Positions 46,308-55,632 of a DNA stretch of 64,000 nucleotides are shown in pieces. Each line of letters opens with the position of its first letter. The stretch's first letter is position 1. The translations under genes and the position numbers were made by a program. Origin of the DNA: Effrenium voratum (taxonomy: Eukaryota; Sar; Dinophyceae; Suessiales; Symbiodiniaceae); NCBI GenBank assembly GCA_963377175.1, contig CAUJNA010002112.1, positions 1,672,644-1,736,643 of the forward strand, given 5' to 3'. The notes under the pieces were generated by a model. It did no database searches and was not told the DNA's origin. It was given only the letters and a program-made list of their open reading frames with translations.

Positions 46308-48518
46308 ATGGCAGCCTTGACAGAAGACTGCAGGAAAGAAATTGAAGCCCTTTTGGACAAAGGGGGCCCGCTTGTGGGGCAAATGACTCGGCTTTTCGAC
46401 CTTCTCCGCGTCAAGGGCCTGCTTTGGGAGTCGATACTCCCTTGCAACCAGATTGGAGTTCACCCAATGAACCGGAACGGCGCCGGAACAAGCGCCTCAC
46501 ACGTGGAAGAGCTCCTCACCACGTTTGTTGAACTTGGGTTCTGTATGTCTCAGACCAAGTGCGTTTGCATTGAGGTCCCCACAGGCGACGCATCAGTCTC
46601 AACCTTCAATGAATCCATGGCAAGGGAATCCCAAGGACGGCTGGCGCAAGTTGTTCCGGGCAGCATCCGGTATGCCAGTGTGAGTGGCAGTCACACATGT
46701 CAGGCGCTTAGGATGCTGCTAGCGTCCTGCAAGCATCCTGACCCGACCCTGACAAAGGATGGAATGCTCAGCATGTCTGCTGTTCGTCTGAGAGACGCAT
46801 GGCTGGCTGACGCAGCCGAGACCGGACTGAAGTGGACAGTGCTTTCACATGAACTCTTCAACATCCCTCGCGTCGCAGACCTTGTCCAGGCTGGCATGAA
46901 CTGCACCAACCACACTACTCTTGCAGAGACGGAATTGCAGTTGTGCCGAAAGATTCTGGAAAAGGTGGTCCAAAGGACCAAGGAGGGGCAAGAGAGCTTG
47001 CAATGGGCTGACATCGAGAAGGAGGTGCTACGGTCAAAGCCTCCAGGGGCAATGGCATGCCCCTTCATGTTCGCGTTTGTCTGCAAGTTTGGCGGCGGAA
47101 CCTTGGCTTTGCTCAAGCATGGTTTTTTTTGGGACATGTGCCCAGTGATAACTTGTATTATTTCACATCTCGCACTATCTGTCAAGCGTCAGGCAAAAAA
47201 GCGGACTTCATGAGCAAGACAGAATCGTTTGTCCGTGCTTTTGGACGCCCTGAAAGAATTTTGGGCGTCGAGTGGTGGGCTGCCATATCTTCTGAGACCT
47301 TTGGCAAGTTGAAGGGGGGCGCGGCAATTTGGAGGCACAGTTTGGTCATGCTGGCGTACACCGCCCCCGACAAAATGGTCGTGTCGAGCAACGATGTGAA
47401 GCGCAGCTTCTCCAACAAAGAGTGCCTCATGAAGATCCAGGAGTACGAGAAAATCCGCAACATAGTGGTGCAAATGGCCAACGCGCGAGGGCAGTCCCTC
47501 CAACCATGGGAGCGCCTGCGCCTGCTGGGTGAGTTCGATTGCGCCTGCGCAGCGGTGGTTCTTGACAAGAAACACAAAGATTGGCCGCTCGAGTTTGACA
47601 GCTTGAAGGCAGTGGGCAACTGGTTTGCCGAGCGGCTGTCACAGAAGACAGAGTGCGAGGTGCCCAAGCCCTTTGATGAACCCAAGCCCACAGGCAGAGG
47701 TCTCACACCATCTTCGCGGGGCGCGGCGTGCTCAAGCAAGGAAACCTTGCCGAAGCCCGCGTTGGCAGGCTCATCCGTGAGGATCCGAGAGCTGGCGGAG
47801 GATGGCAGTCTTGCAGACACGTCGGGCCTGTCCGACAAAGGGTTTTCAGCAGGGGTGAAAGTTGTGGACAAGAAATGTCATCCTGAGCACGGACACCTGC
47901 AACGTGCACGTTGAATGGTGCGACAGTGGAAGCACTGAAGCAGTGAAAACGTCCCTTTTTCTTGAGGGTGCGTTCAGGCCTTTAGCAAACCAGAAGGTTC
48001 ACCAGGAGGTCGAGCTCACAGACTTCCGGAGCAGCCCCAGCTGGCTGGAGCAGCGGGCCAAGTCATCGACATTCTTGGCACTGTATGAGTTGTCAGAGAA
48101 ACTCCCCACCTTTGAGTTCATCCTGTACCAGAAGCCCAAAGCCCTGAAGTACGTTGGGAGCAACTCTGTAGGCAAAGGGAAGCTGCAACTGGCGCCCGTC
48201 ACGACGAAGGTTGTGCTGGGGTCGGCAGGGTCAGTGGTGCTCGGCTTCGTCGAGTTGGGCGGGGAGAAGAAGACTGTGTGCCTTCAGCCATGCGCTGCCT
48301 TCACATCACCCTTTTGGCACATGAAAACATCCAAGGACCCCGAGGAGTGTAACATGATTTTGAGCCAGGCTTCGCAGGTGAAGTTGAGTTTGGGCAAGGT
48401 GTCCATCCAGGTGGCTAAGAACACCCAGAAGATCGAGCCAGGAGATTTCCTATGCCTCATGTCCAGCGAGGGCGATGGTGAGGAACACTCTCCTCCTTCG
48501 AAGCGGCAGAAGCAATGA
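46308..48518 (+). CDS. 684-aa dinoflagellate family protein, three exons
   Basis: My best model joins 46308-47121, 47193-47841 and 47927-48518 (2,055 nt). ATG at 46308 gives MAALTEDCRKEIEALLDKGG. The introns of 71 and 85 bp are GT-AG; the first starts with a T8 tract and ends CGTCAG. Joining keeps the frame at both sites, which a simple frameshift reading does not explain as well. The protein is helical in the first two thirds (QEYEKIRNIVVQMANARGQS, LRLLGEFDCACAAVVLDKKH), then a Ser/Pro-rich linker and a beta-rich C-terminal part (VTTKVVLGSAGSVVLGFVEL, PGDFLCLMSSEGD). I recognise it only as resembling a multicopy dinoflagellate family. It heads a unidirectional gene run. Confidence 0.6.
47122..47192 (+). 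other. Intron 1 of the 46.3-kb gene
   Basis: 71 bp, GTTTTTTTTGGG to CGTCAG. Splicing joins G to GC in phase and removes the stop otherwise met at 47211-47213. Confidence 0.5.
47842..47926 (+). other. Intron 2 of the 46.3-kb gene
   Basis: 85 bp, GTTTTCAGCAGG to GCGACAG, phase-consistent. A 72-bp variant starting at 47855 would break phase. Confidence 0.4.
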
Positions 48519-48884
48519 GCCGGAGGGGCGTGATCGAGTTCCAGAAAGCAATGAAGTCGAGAATGTTTTTGACGATGTAGAACGGCGATGTGAATGTAGG
48601 CCAGTGTGTATAAACCAGGCGGCGACTGCGCGCAAGTGTGTCACAGAGCATGCGCAGCGCAGGTTTGCCTTGACACTGATTGCAGTGCAACTTCCTGAAT
48701 AGAACCATCTCAGGCATCAAGCGGGTGTTTGTTATGTAGGCTGGAGCGTGCAACCTTGATGCCGCAGCAAGGGCCTTTGAGTTTGATCAGCCACAAGGAG
48801 GGATTGCTTTCTAGTTCTTACCATGTAAAAAGCCAGGCGTGATTTGCTAGACCAGCGCGGTATTATTTCGCGCCTCTGCCCCCC

Positions 48885-49604
48885 ATGGCAGACGGAGAGT
48901 CCTCGCGTGAGGAAGACCAACCGGACGCTGGCAGCGACGTGTCTGAAGACAGGGGATGGCAAATAGACACTTTAGTTGTTGTCCGCCACCCCAGTCTGAA
49001 GAAGCAGTGGACGCCTTCAACCAAGCATGTAGGCCAGCAAACATTCTTCAAGTTGAGCCGATGGGATCGTGGATGCACAATGGCCTTCACTGGAAAGGGG
49101 CTGGAGCTTCGCGCCAGCAAAACTCCAAATTGCATGTCGGATGAGGGCTGGAACCAGTTGATCAGTGGAAGAAAGGCTGCCTGCAACGCACAGCTCCACC
49201 GATCTCTTGCACGAGCGGCTGCAGAAGCTGGCCTCCCAGCCCCACAAAAAATGAGAACTGCCAGAGAGGAGGATTGTGTTATAGCTGGCCAAGTTGTGAA
49301 CCTGCAGCTGAACAACGGAGTTGAACTGAAATGCCTGTGGGGAACGAAGCAGTTGGACAGCAACATTTGGCTAGAGCTTACCGCTGGCTGCTTGGAGACT
49401 TTGCAGGCGCTCATGAAGCCATGTGTGAATGAACACCAGGCAGAGGCAGCAGCCAGCGACGTGCAAGGTGAAGAGCCGGGTGCCAAGGTGAAGAAACGTA
49501 AGCTTCGACGGCAAGGCCCGCGCTCCCCAAAGAAGACACGCAGAAGTACAGCGTTGCCAGCTCCAGATGCAAACGGCGACGGAGCTCACCAATCCAGCGG
49601 CTAA
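48885..49604 (+). CDS. 239-aa hypothetical protein, basic C-terminus
   Basis: ATG at 48885 follows a pyrimidine-rich leader. An acidic N-terminus (EEDQPDAGSDVSEDRG) leads into a globular part (DTLVVVRHPSLKKQW, WDRGCTMAFTGKGLELR, EDCVIAGQVVNLQLNNGVEL) and a Lys/Arg-rich tail (KVKKRKLRRQGPRSPKKTRR) that looks like a nuclear localisation signal. No known domain. It lies 366 bp after the previous gene on the same strand. A GTAAGC donor inside the tail (about 49499) could splice it to the following ORF. Confidence 0.55.
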   Translation: MADGESSREEDQPDAGSDVSEDRGWQIDTLVVVRHPSLKKQWTPSTKHVGQQTFFKLSRWDRGCTMAFTGKGLELRASKTPNCMSDEGWNQLISGRKAACNAQLHRSLARAAAEAGLPAPQKMRTAREEDCVIAGQVVNLQLNNGVELKCLWGTKQLDSNIWLELTAGCLETLQALMKPCVNEHQAEAAASDVQGEEPGAKVKKRKLRRQGPRSPKKTRRSTALPAPDANGDGAHQSSG

Positions 49605-49626
49605 ATGATGTCCTTGTGACCTATTT

Positions 49627-49929
49627 TTGGGTGGGCGACCCACGGGTGGCTCTTTCAAAGGAGTAAAATGCCTGAGCGACCAGGCGCTGCAGAGAATCAT
49701 TTTATCTCGCAAGCGCTGTGAGTTTGCAGAGAGAGATCTCGCAAACGGTCTTGCAATCTTTGTTGCGGCGGTGTTGCAAGGAGTCTGCGCCCTTGCCTCC
49801 CAGGTGATGCAAGCAACACTGACATCTATACGCAGGCCATTTTTGCTGATCAAAGGCAACCACCATGTGTTTCTTTCATATCTGCAAGCCACCCCTGACT
49901 ATGAGGATGTGGCAGCGCTTCTCAAGTGA
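49627..49929 (+). CDS. 100-aa ORF, possibly a 3' exon
   Basis: The frame has no ATG at its start (TTG) and reads ALQRIILSRKRCEFAERDLA, NGLAIFVAAVLQGVCALASQ, RRPFLLIKGNHHVFLSYLQA and PDYEDVAALLK. It looks like real protein. As it lacks its own start it may be an exon of the upstream gene, with an acceptor such as TTTCAAAG or GACCAG near 49660-49685. Confidence 0.35.
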   Translation: MGGRPTGGSFKGVKCLSDQALQRIILSRKRCEFAERDLANGLAIFVAAVLQGVCALASQVMQATLTSIRRPFLLIKGNHHVFLSYLQATPDYEDVAALLK

Positions 49930-50443
49930 AGCCAGGATCATTGCCACCTGTGGAGGTCACCCTGATCATAGGCGGGATGAGTTCAGGTTGTTGCGCACGC
50001 TCGAGTTGTCTAGGCGAGCGTGAAGGCTCTGCCCGGCCTTGCTGCGAGCTTAGCCCTGCAGCTTGGCCCTGCAGCTGGCTGTCATTCGTGCACGCTGGAG
50101 GCACCGACCTTTGCAGATCGTGCTCGGCTACAAACTGGTGGGGGTCCCAGTTTGCTTCCATGCCATTTCTGCAAACCTCACGTGGTCAGCGTTTGAGTCG
50201 TGCATCTGCCACCTACTGCATGCCTTGGCTCACACAGTGCCAAATGTACATGGCGATTGTTCACGTGCAAGCCAAACATTATACATCACCCAACCCAACA
50301 AACATGCCAGCCCAGCACCACTGTCACATCATCACCACATGCCACATGCCATCGCGTGCCATCACCGCATGCCAGATGCTGAAACCGCACATTGCATCAT
50401 TACAGCATCAGCACGGGGCGCAACGGCTGGCTGCTGGACCCAT
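49930..50443. other. Spacer with CACATGCC repeats
   Basis: No supported ORF. Short CACATGCCATCGC/CCGCATGCC repeats lie at 50330-50380, just upstream of the next gene. Confidence 0.4.
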
Positions 50444-51598
50444 ATGATGGGAGCCATGGACACGGCGGTGACCGACGCCGACGTGCCCGCCGCGTCGGCG
50501 TCGGTCACTGATGACGCGGCGCTGGAGCACACCTCTCCAGCAGAGGAGGAGGAGGACGCCGAAGCGAGTCTTCGGCGTCAGGACCTGCCGCTAGGGGGGG
50601 CGTTCGAGCTCCTGGTGCTGGGCCCGGTGATCCCGCAGAAGGAGGAGGAGCCGGCGGAGGAGGAGAAGACGCCGGCGGAGGAGATGAAGAAGCAGCCGGA
50701 GGAGATGAAGAAGCCGCCGGAGGAGATGAAGAAGCCGCCGGAGGAGGAGATGCCGGCGGAGGAGATGAAGAAGCCGGCGGAGGAGATGAAGAAGCCGGCG
50801 GAGGAGATGACGAAGCCGGCGGAGGAGATGACGCCGGCGGAGAAGATGAAGAAGCCGAACAAGATGAAGAAGCCGCCGGAGGAGATGGAGGAGATGGGGA
50901 CGGAGCCGGCAGAGATGATGGCTCTCGCGGTGGAGAGCACATCCGCCGAGGCGAGTGAGGGGGTGGAAAGCAGAGGCGTCAAGCGGACCCTGGCTCCGCA
51001 CGGCTCCCTAGCCAGGGCCTGGCAGGGAAAGATCCCGGCCAAGGGGAGCGCGAACCTGGCCAAGCCGGCCAAGGGGAGCGCGAACTCACAGGAGGCGCCG
51101 CCGGAGGCGCCGCCGGAGGCGCAAGGGAGCCAGGAGAGCAGGCAGGAGGAGGGAAGCAAGGAGGGAAGCAAGGAGGAAAGCAAGCTCCCCTGGAAGGGTC
51201 GGTGGAGCAAGGAGGGGTGGAGGAAGGGTGAGTGGAGGAAGGAGTGGAAGAAGGAGGATTGGAAGAAGAAGGATTCCAAGGAGGAGGAGGAGTGGAAAAA
51301 GGATTGGAAGAAGGAGGAGTGGAAGAAGGATTGGAAGAAGGACTGGAAGAAAAAGGATTGGAAGGAGAAGGATTGGAAGGAGAAGGATTGGAAGGAGAAG
51401 GGTTGGAAGAAGGAGTGGAAGAAGGGGTGGAAGAAGGAGGAGGAGGAGTGGAAGAAGGATTGGAAGGATGATGAGTGGAGGAGGAGATGCCGGCCTGATG
51501 GCCGGGGCGGCTACTACCTGCCGCATGGCCAGGGCTTCATCGACAGCCATGGGCAGCTGCGGAAGCAGCTCTGCCACACATCGGCGTGTTTTCAGTGA
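50444..51598 (+). CDS. 384-aa low-complexity acidic/Lys-Trp repeat protein
   Basis: The start is set at the ATG pair 50444/50447 (MMGAMDTAVTDADVP), because the frame upstream has only TTG. Residues about 25-70 are acidic. Next are about ten PAEEMKK or PPEEMKK repeats, then a central part (GSLARAWQGKIPAKG) and KGSANLAKPAKGSANS. A long tail of KKDWKKEEWKKDWKKKDWKE-type repeats follows, and finally a non-repetitive end (GRGGYYLPHGQGFIDSHGQL). Charged repeats suggest an extended or coiled scaffold or nucleic-acid binding protein. No known family. Mirror ORFs on other frames are artefacts of the repeats. Confidence 0.6.
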   Translation: MMGAMDTAVTDADVPAASASVTDDAALEHTSPAEEEEDAEASLRRQDLPLGGAFELLVLGPVIPQKEEEPAEEEKTPAEEMKKQPEEMKKPPEEMKKPPEEEMPAEEMKKPAEEMKKPAEEMTKPAEEMTPAEKMKKPNKMKKPPEEMEEMGTEPAEMMALAVESTSAEASEGVESRGVKRTLAPHGSLARAWQGKIPAKGSANLAKPAKGSANSQEAPPEAPPEAQGSQESRQEEGSKEGSKEESKLPWKGRWSKEGWRKGEWRKEWKKEDWKKKDSKEEEEWKKDWKKEEWKKDWKKDWKKKDWKEKDWKEKDWKEKGWKKEWKKGWKKEEEEWKKDWKDDEWRRRCRPDGRGGYYLPHGQGFIDSHGQLRKQLCHTSACFQ

Positions 51599-52510
51599 AT
51601 ATTTTTGTTTTTTGTGTTTTTTTTTAAAGTGAAAACTGTTGACTGTCTCTTTCATTTTTCTGCTTTTTTGCTGAGGCCGGGAGAAGGCCTCATCGGCAAG
51701 ACGCGGAACAGAGGAGGGCAGCGCGAGCAAGCCAAGCGGAGCGACATGCGGGCGCTGATCAACATGGTCACGAAGATCACAGATCTTCGAGCAGGAGCTG
51801 GCCCACCAACTGAGTAGGCCGGGCAGCCGTTCCGGCTGCGGGGTGGCTCAATTGGCACTGCATCAGGCAAGAGTGACCACTAACAACCCCAGCTGTTCGA
51901 ATTTGAGCCGCTCCCAGCCTAGAAGGCGTGCCCTCAGGCGTCGCGCAACTTGCGCGGCTTTTCCTGAATAGGAAGCCATGTCGCAGCCGGCTGCAAGCAA
52001 CCGCAGCATCATATAGCAAAGACACACCTAGCTGGCTGCGCACAGGGATCCCCGATTTGAGGACCTCATCGCAATAGAGCCGACGAGGTGAAAACAAGTG
52101 TGCGGTGTGGTAATGGGATTGCATGGTTGATCAACATGTGATTTACACGGGATGATGGGGAGGCGCCACTAAAGTTTACTAGGAATTCCTAAATCGAAAC
52201 ACTAAGGAGACGGCTGGGGTGGCCATTTGTTTTGTGAACAAGGGCAAGCAACAAAGATCAGCCCCCGATTGCCGTGATAAACAAGTCTTTGCCTTGTCAA
52301 TCAGCTGCTCCACATACGTGTGCCCGGCCCAGGCGTGACGCATCCAGGACAAGGCCAACAGTCCGGGAGCCTTGGAGTTCTTCCTTGAAGCCAGACCCAT
52401 AGTGTGAGGGACTGTGTTGATCTACCAGATACTGAGTGCCCCAACGAGAAGACACGCAGAGTCTAACAAACATGGATGTGCGTAAGCTGATCTATGGGAA
52501 TACCCACACT
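51599..52510. other. Spacer with 3' UTR and tRNA-like sequence
   Basis: T-rich 3' UTR-like sequence to about 51670, a short open frame to 51817, and the tRNA-like sequence at 51836. An isolated CATGGTTGATCAACATG palindrome (52122-52138) precedes the array at 52511. Confidence 0.4.
51836..51915 (+). other. tRNA-like sequence (A and B boxes)
   Basis: TGGCTCAATTGG (51844-51855) fits a Pol III A box and GTTCGAATTT a weak B box about 50 bp on. Cloverleaf pairing is poor, so this may be a second tRNA-derived SINE head or chance. Confidence 0.3.
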
Positions 52511-52689
52511 TTATTGATCAACATAAACAAAGGCCCCAAGATTGTTGATCAACAACGCCGGGGATGTTGACCTTGTTGATCAACAATGTCTCATGGATGG
52601 TACCGTCAATCTTTTGTCGATCAACAATGTCGGAGACCCTAGGATTGTTGATCAACAAAGTTGATCGGGTCGACCTTGTTGATCAACAA
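52511..52689. repeat. Array of six TTGTTGATCAACAA palindromes
   Basis: The 14-bp palindrome starts at 52511 (two mismatches), 52542, 52573, 52614 (one mismatch), 52645 and 52676. Spacing is 31, 31, 41, 31 and 31 bp, so all sites lie on one face of the helix. Linkers partly resemble each other (ending TTGACC or TCGACC). It may be a tandem repeat, or a bank of sites for a dimeric protein upstream of the next ORFs. Confidence 0.75.
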
Positions 52690-52796
52690 ACTATTCGATC
52701 ACCAGCATCCCAATCCCTAACTCGAAATGTGCCTGCAGCATTGCTAGGTGAAGCGGATACCACTGGACTCCGACACTCGCTGTGAGGGGGTGCGAT

Positions 52797-53114
52797 ATGC
52801 TCAAACCGGAGTTCAGCCACCGCTGCAACAAAGATGCCACATTTGATTTGGCTTTCTTGTCTACCCTCCGCAAGGGCAACTCAAGGCCATACCTGGCTCG
52901 TAGAATGGAAACGTATGAGTTGATGGCGCTCCTGATTTGCCTGGTGCTGACCCTGAGCATTTCCCAGATCCTAGATCCACAAGACCACCTTGATGAGGAT
53001 TGTGGTTGATCGTTTGAAGGCACACCTCTGGCGCTCCAGGATTTGGACGTGAGCGACGCGAGCGACGTGAGCGACGTCTCTGGGCTGTCCGATTATCAGA
53101 GCGACTATAATTAG
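52797..53114 (+). CDS. Short membrane-protein ORF with in-frame TGA
   Basis: From ATG 52797 the frame reads MLKPEFSHRCNK, a hydrophobic helix (ELMALLICLVLTLSISQIL) and DPQDHLDEDCG to a TGA at 53007-53009. The same frame then continues FEGTPLALQDLDVSDASDVS and GLSDYQSDYN to TAG at 53112. The Asp/Ser tail looks like real coding, so the TGA may be a mutation, a readthrough site or part of an intron. Function unknown. Confidence 0.3.
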
Positions 53115-53272
53115 GCCAGGATTGCAACATGCATGTCTAATCACACATGCATGTGAGCGGTGTTGTTTGGCTGGCGTGTCTTACCAGTTGCAGAGCAAAT
53201 GCTCGCATGGAGCAGCAGAGTAGTGCTCGCTGCAGCGTACATTTGCGGCTTGTGTCCCATAGGCTGTCAGCA

Positions 53273-55030
53273 ATGGCAACCCGTGATGAGAGGGTTGTAG
53301 CTCATGCCAAGGAGCTGCAAGACTTCATGCGCAGTCAGGAGCCTGTGCTGAGCAAGCAAAAGTATGAGACCCTGATCGACAAGCAGTTTGGGGAGCTTAA
53401 GAAACAGCTGGGAGCTGCCCCCCTGTCTCTCAAGGGCTGTGTGGAGCTGACTCAGCACCTGCGTCAGTTCGCCTGGGGAGATGACAAGATGTCGGAGTTC
53501 TCCGACCTCATGCAAGATGCCATTTCAAAAGGATCGATCGCGAAGCCAACGAAGCGCGCCAACCAAACAGTGACAGATTGGATGCCGTACTGGAGCGTGA
53601 AAGATCTGGAAGTTCTAGGAGGCACTGATGTCTCTTTGGCATGCAAGCGTGACACCATCATAGTGCGTATGTTGAGGTGTGGCTTGCGCCTCCCTGCCGA
53701 AGCGGCTTGGCGAGAAGTCATCCGCAGCGCTCAGGCTTGCGGGGTTGACTGGCCAGGTGATCCCACACAGCACTACCAGCTCCTGCTTGACATGAAGCGG
53801 TCTCTGAAACAGCGAGTCAGGAACACTGAGAAGCCCGAGCCTTTCATAGAGGCCTTCTCTGGGGATGTTTCCAAAATCCCCGCGTCAGCTTACACCGACA
53901 GCCCGCCGGGCAAACGTCTTTCTGACGCATCGCATCTGGGCCAGTGGATGCCTGTGAGGAAGAGCTCCAACCAAGTCAACGTGGCTGCCCAGCCATCATC
54001 GTCCTCCTCGGCAGGCCCGGCGCAGGCAATGGAGCTCATGATGCATATGTTCCAGCAGTTCGCAGCTGGCGCTCAAGGAAATCCAGCCCGTGTCAAGGTG
54101 CTTCCCAAGAAACAGAACGCGCTGTCCGCGCCCCCGCAGCTTGCCTTGGCTAATGAGACACGGTCCACTGCCCTTTCACAGAGCTCTCCCGCGCATTCTG
54201 AGCGATTGGAGACGCAAGACTCACCGCCAGATGGGGTGGGGAGAGTGAATGAAGAGGACGCAACTCCACTTCCAGATGAGAAGCAGAGCCCTACGAATGT
54301 AGCAGATGAGAAGCTGCTCCCTCCGAGACCCGAGGTGGACTTGGCAACCTTCCAGGCAGCCTACGGCGCCAGAGACAGGGCCAGAAAACGGCCAGCTGCA
54401 AAGGCATCCCCTCCTCTTGAGGAAGACGCAGGTGAGTCTAAGAAGAAATCGCGTGCCTTGGCTAAGGGTTCAGCTGCAAAGGCATCCCCTCCTCTTGAGG
54501 AAGACGCAGGTGAGTCTACGAAGAAATCGCGTGCCTTGGCTAAGGGTTCAGCTGCAAAGGCATCCCCTCCTCTTGAGGAAGACGCAGGTGAGTCTAAGAA
54601 GAAATCGCGTGCCTTGGCTAAGGGTTCAGCTGCAAAGGCATCCCCTCCTCTTGAGGAAGACGCAGGTCAGTCTAAGAAGACATCGCCTGCCTTGGCTAAG
54701 GGTTCGTCCAAAGCGACGCAGGCGGCTGAGGAGGAACATGTGGGAGCTGGGTCAGACCCGCAAGCAGCGTTTCCAGAGGAGCGCCACGCTTTGATCAGAT
54801 CCATGCCAGTGGACGCGAAGCCGGCGCCCCACGCAGGCCACGGCCGCCACTCCTACACAGTTGCGTATCATGGAGGTCGGGTGGAAGTGATGCTTCGCAA
54901 GAAAGCATTCCGACCAAAAGCTGATTGCCAGGGGCACGCCTTGAATGCATCGCAGTGCCTCGGCTGCTCAATGTTTGGGTTTTCATTTGCAGAGGTTATT
55001 TGCCCAAACAGAACCATGCCTTTAATATAA
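53273..55030 (+). CDS. 585-aa hypothetical protein with four 26-residue repeats
   Basis: The frame is open from ATG 53147, but MATRDERVVAHAKELQDFMR at 53273 is the likelier start because the 42 residues before it look like translated leader. The helical N-terminal half (KYETLIDKQFGELKKQLG, CVELTQHLRQFAWGDDKMSE, DLEVLGGTDVSLACKRD) is followed by a disordered Ser/Pro region. Four near-identical repeats then come (AAKASPPLEEDAGESKKK, then SRALAKGS), and finally a compact part (HSYTVAYHGGRVEVMLRKKA). It lies in the same orientation as its neighbours, 0.6 kb before the transposase-like gene. I do not recognise the family. Confidence 0.6.
   Translation: MATRDERVVAHAKELQDFMRSQEPVLSKQKYETLIDKQFGELKKQLGAAPLSLKGCVELTQHLRQFAWGDDKMSEFSDLMQDAISKGSIAKPTKRANQTVTDWMPYWSVKDLEVLGGTDVSLACKRDTIIVRMLRCGLRLPAEAAWREVIRSAQACGVDWPGDPTQHYQLLLDMKRSLKQRVRNTEKPEPFIEAFSGDVSKIPASAYTDSPPGKRLSDASHLGQWMPVRKSSNQVNVAAQPSSSSSAGPAQAMELMMHMFQQFAAGAQGNPARVKVLPKKQNALSAPPQLALANETRSTALSQSSPAHSERLETQDSPPDGVGRVNEEDATPLPDEKQSPTNVADEKLLPPRPEVDLATFQAAYGARDRARKRPAAKASPPLEEDAGESKKKSRALAKGSAAKASPPLEEDAGESTKKSRALAKGSAAKASPPLEEDAGESKKKSRALAKGSAAKASPPLEEDAGQSKKTSPALAKGSSKATQAAEEEHVGAGSDPQAAFPEERHALIRSMPVDAKPAPHAGHGRHSYTVAYHGGRVEVMLRKKAFRPKADCQGHALNASQCLGCSMFGFSFAEVICPNRTMPLI
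54395..54706 (+). repeat. Four 78-bp intragenic tandem repeats
   Basis: Four tandem 78-bp units differ by only a few bases, in frame with the 53273 gene. The synonymous sites are also the same, so the expansion is recent. Confidence 0.85.
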
Positions 55031-55632
55031 AGGCGTTCTTCCCGCAACGAAAAATCAATGTCGTTTCTATAGGGTGCGCCTCATGACACCACACATGCTC
55101 GGTACACGTTGCTGCGCGCTGTCTGTTAAGGATTAGCTTCAATGGCGTCGGAGGACTGGAAGCTGCGTGGGATCGCGCCTGTGCCGTGGTGCGTGCGGAA
55201 GGCACTGAGGCAGATGACGACGCAGAGGATGTGGACTGAGTGCTGCCTGATCTATAGCTGTTGCGCTTGCGCTTCAGATGTGTCTACGTCTCAGGTGATG
55301 CCTGTGTGTAGTACGTTCAAGTCCGGCAGGCGAGCGTGACAAAAAATGCCGATCTTGCTATTCGTATTCGCGCAGTTAACAACTGGAAATCCCGACCGCC
55401 CATGCATGCACATTGGCTCAGAGAGGTGACCGGTTGCATAGCTATGGCACCTTCCTGCAAAAACCTGTGGCTCGCCAACCCTGCAAATGAATCTACCCTT
55501 AAAAATGCTTAGGGGTAGAAAGTGTATGATGCTTATACTTGAATAAGCGCATAACATTTGGATGTCCAGCCTTGCTAGTCCAGTGCAGAGCATTGGCTTG
55601 CACTGCCTCCTGCAGAGCCAATCTGTGCTCGC

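Noticed and set aside
47123..47130. T8 run as a one-base sequencing frameshift in the 46.3-kb gene
   Set aside because: A 71-bp GT-AG intron beginning at this run restores phase, and a second phase-consistent intron follows, so splicing explains the frames better.
51086..51730. Leu/Pro-rich and Arg-rich ORFs overlapping the Lys-Trp repeat gene
   Set aside because: They are frame and strand shadows of the repetitive coding sequence.
52511..52689. Palindrome array as a CRISPR array
   Set aside because: The repeats are 14 bp, linkers are 17 or 27 bp and similar to each other, and the organism is eukaryotic; there are no cas genes.
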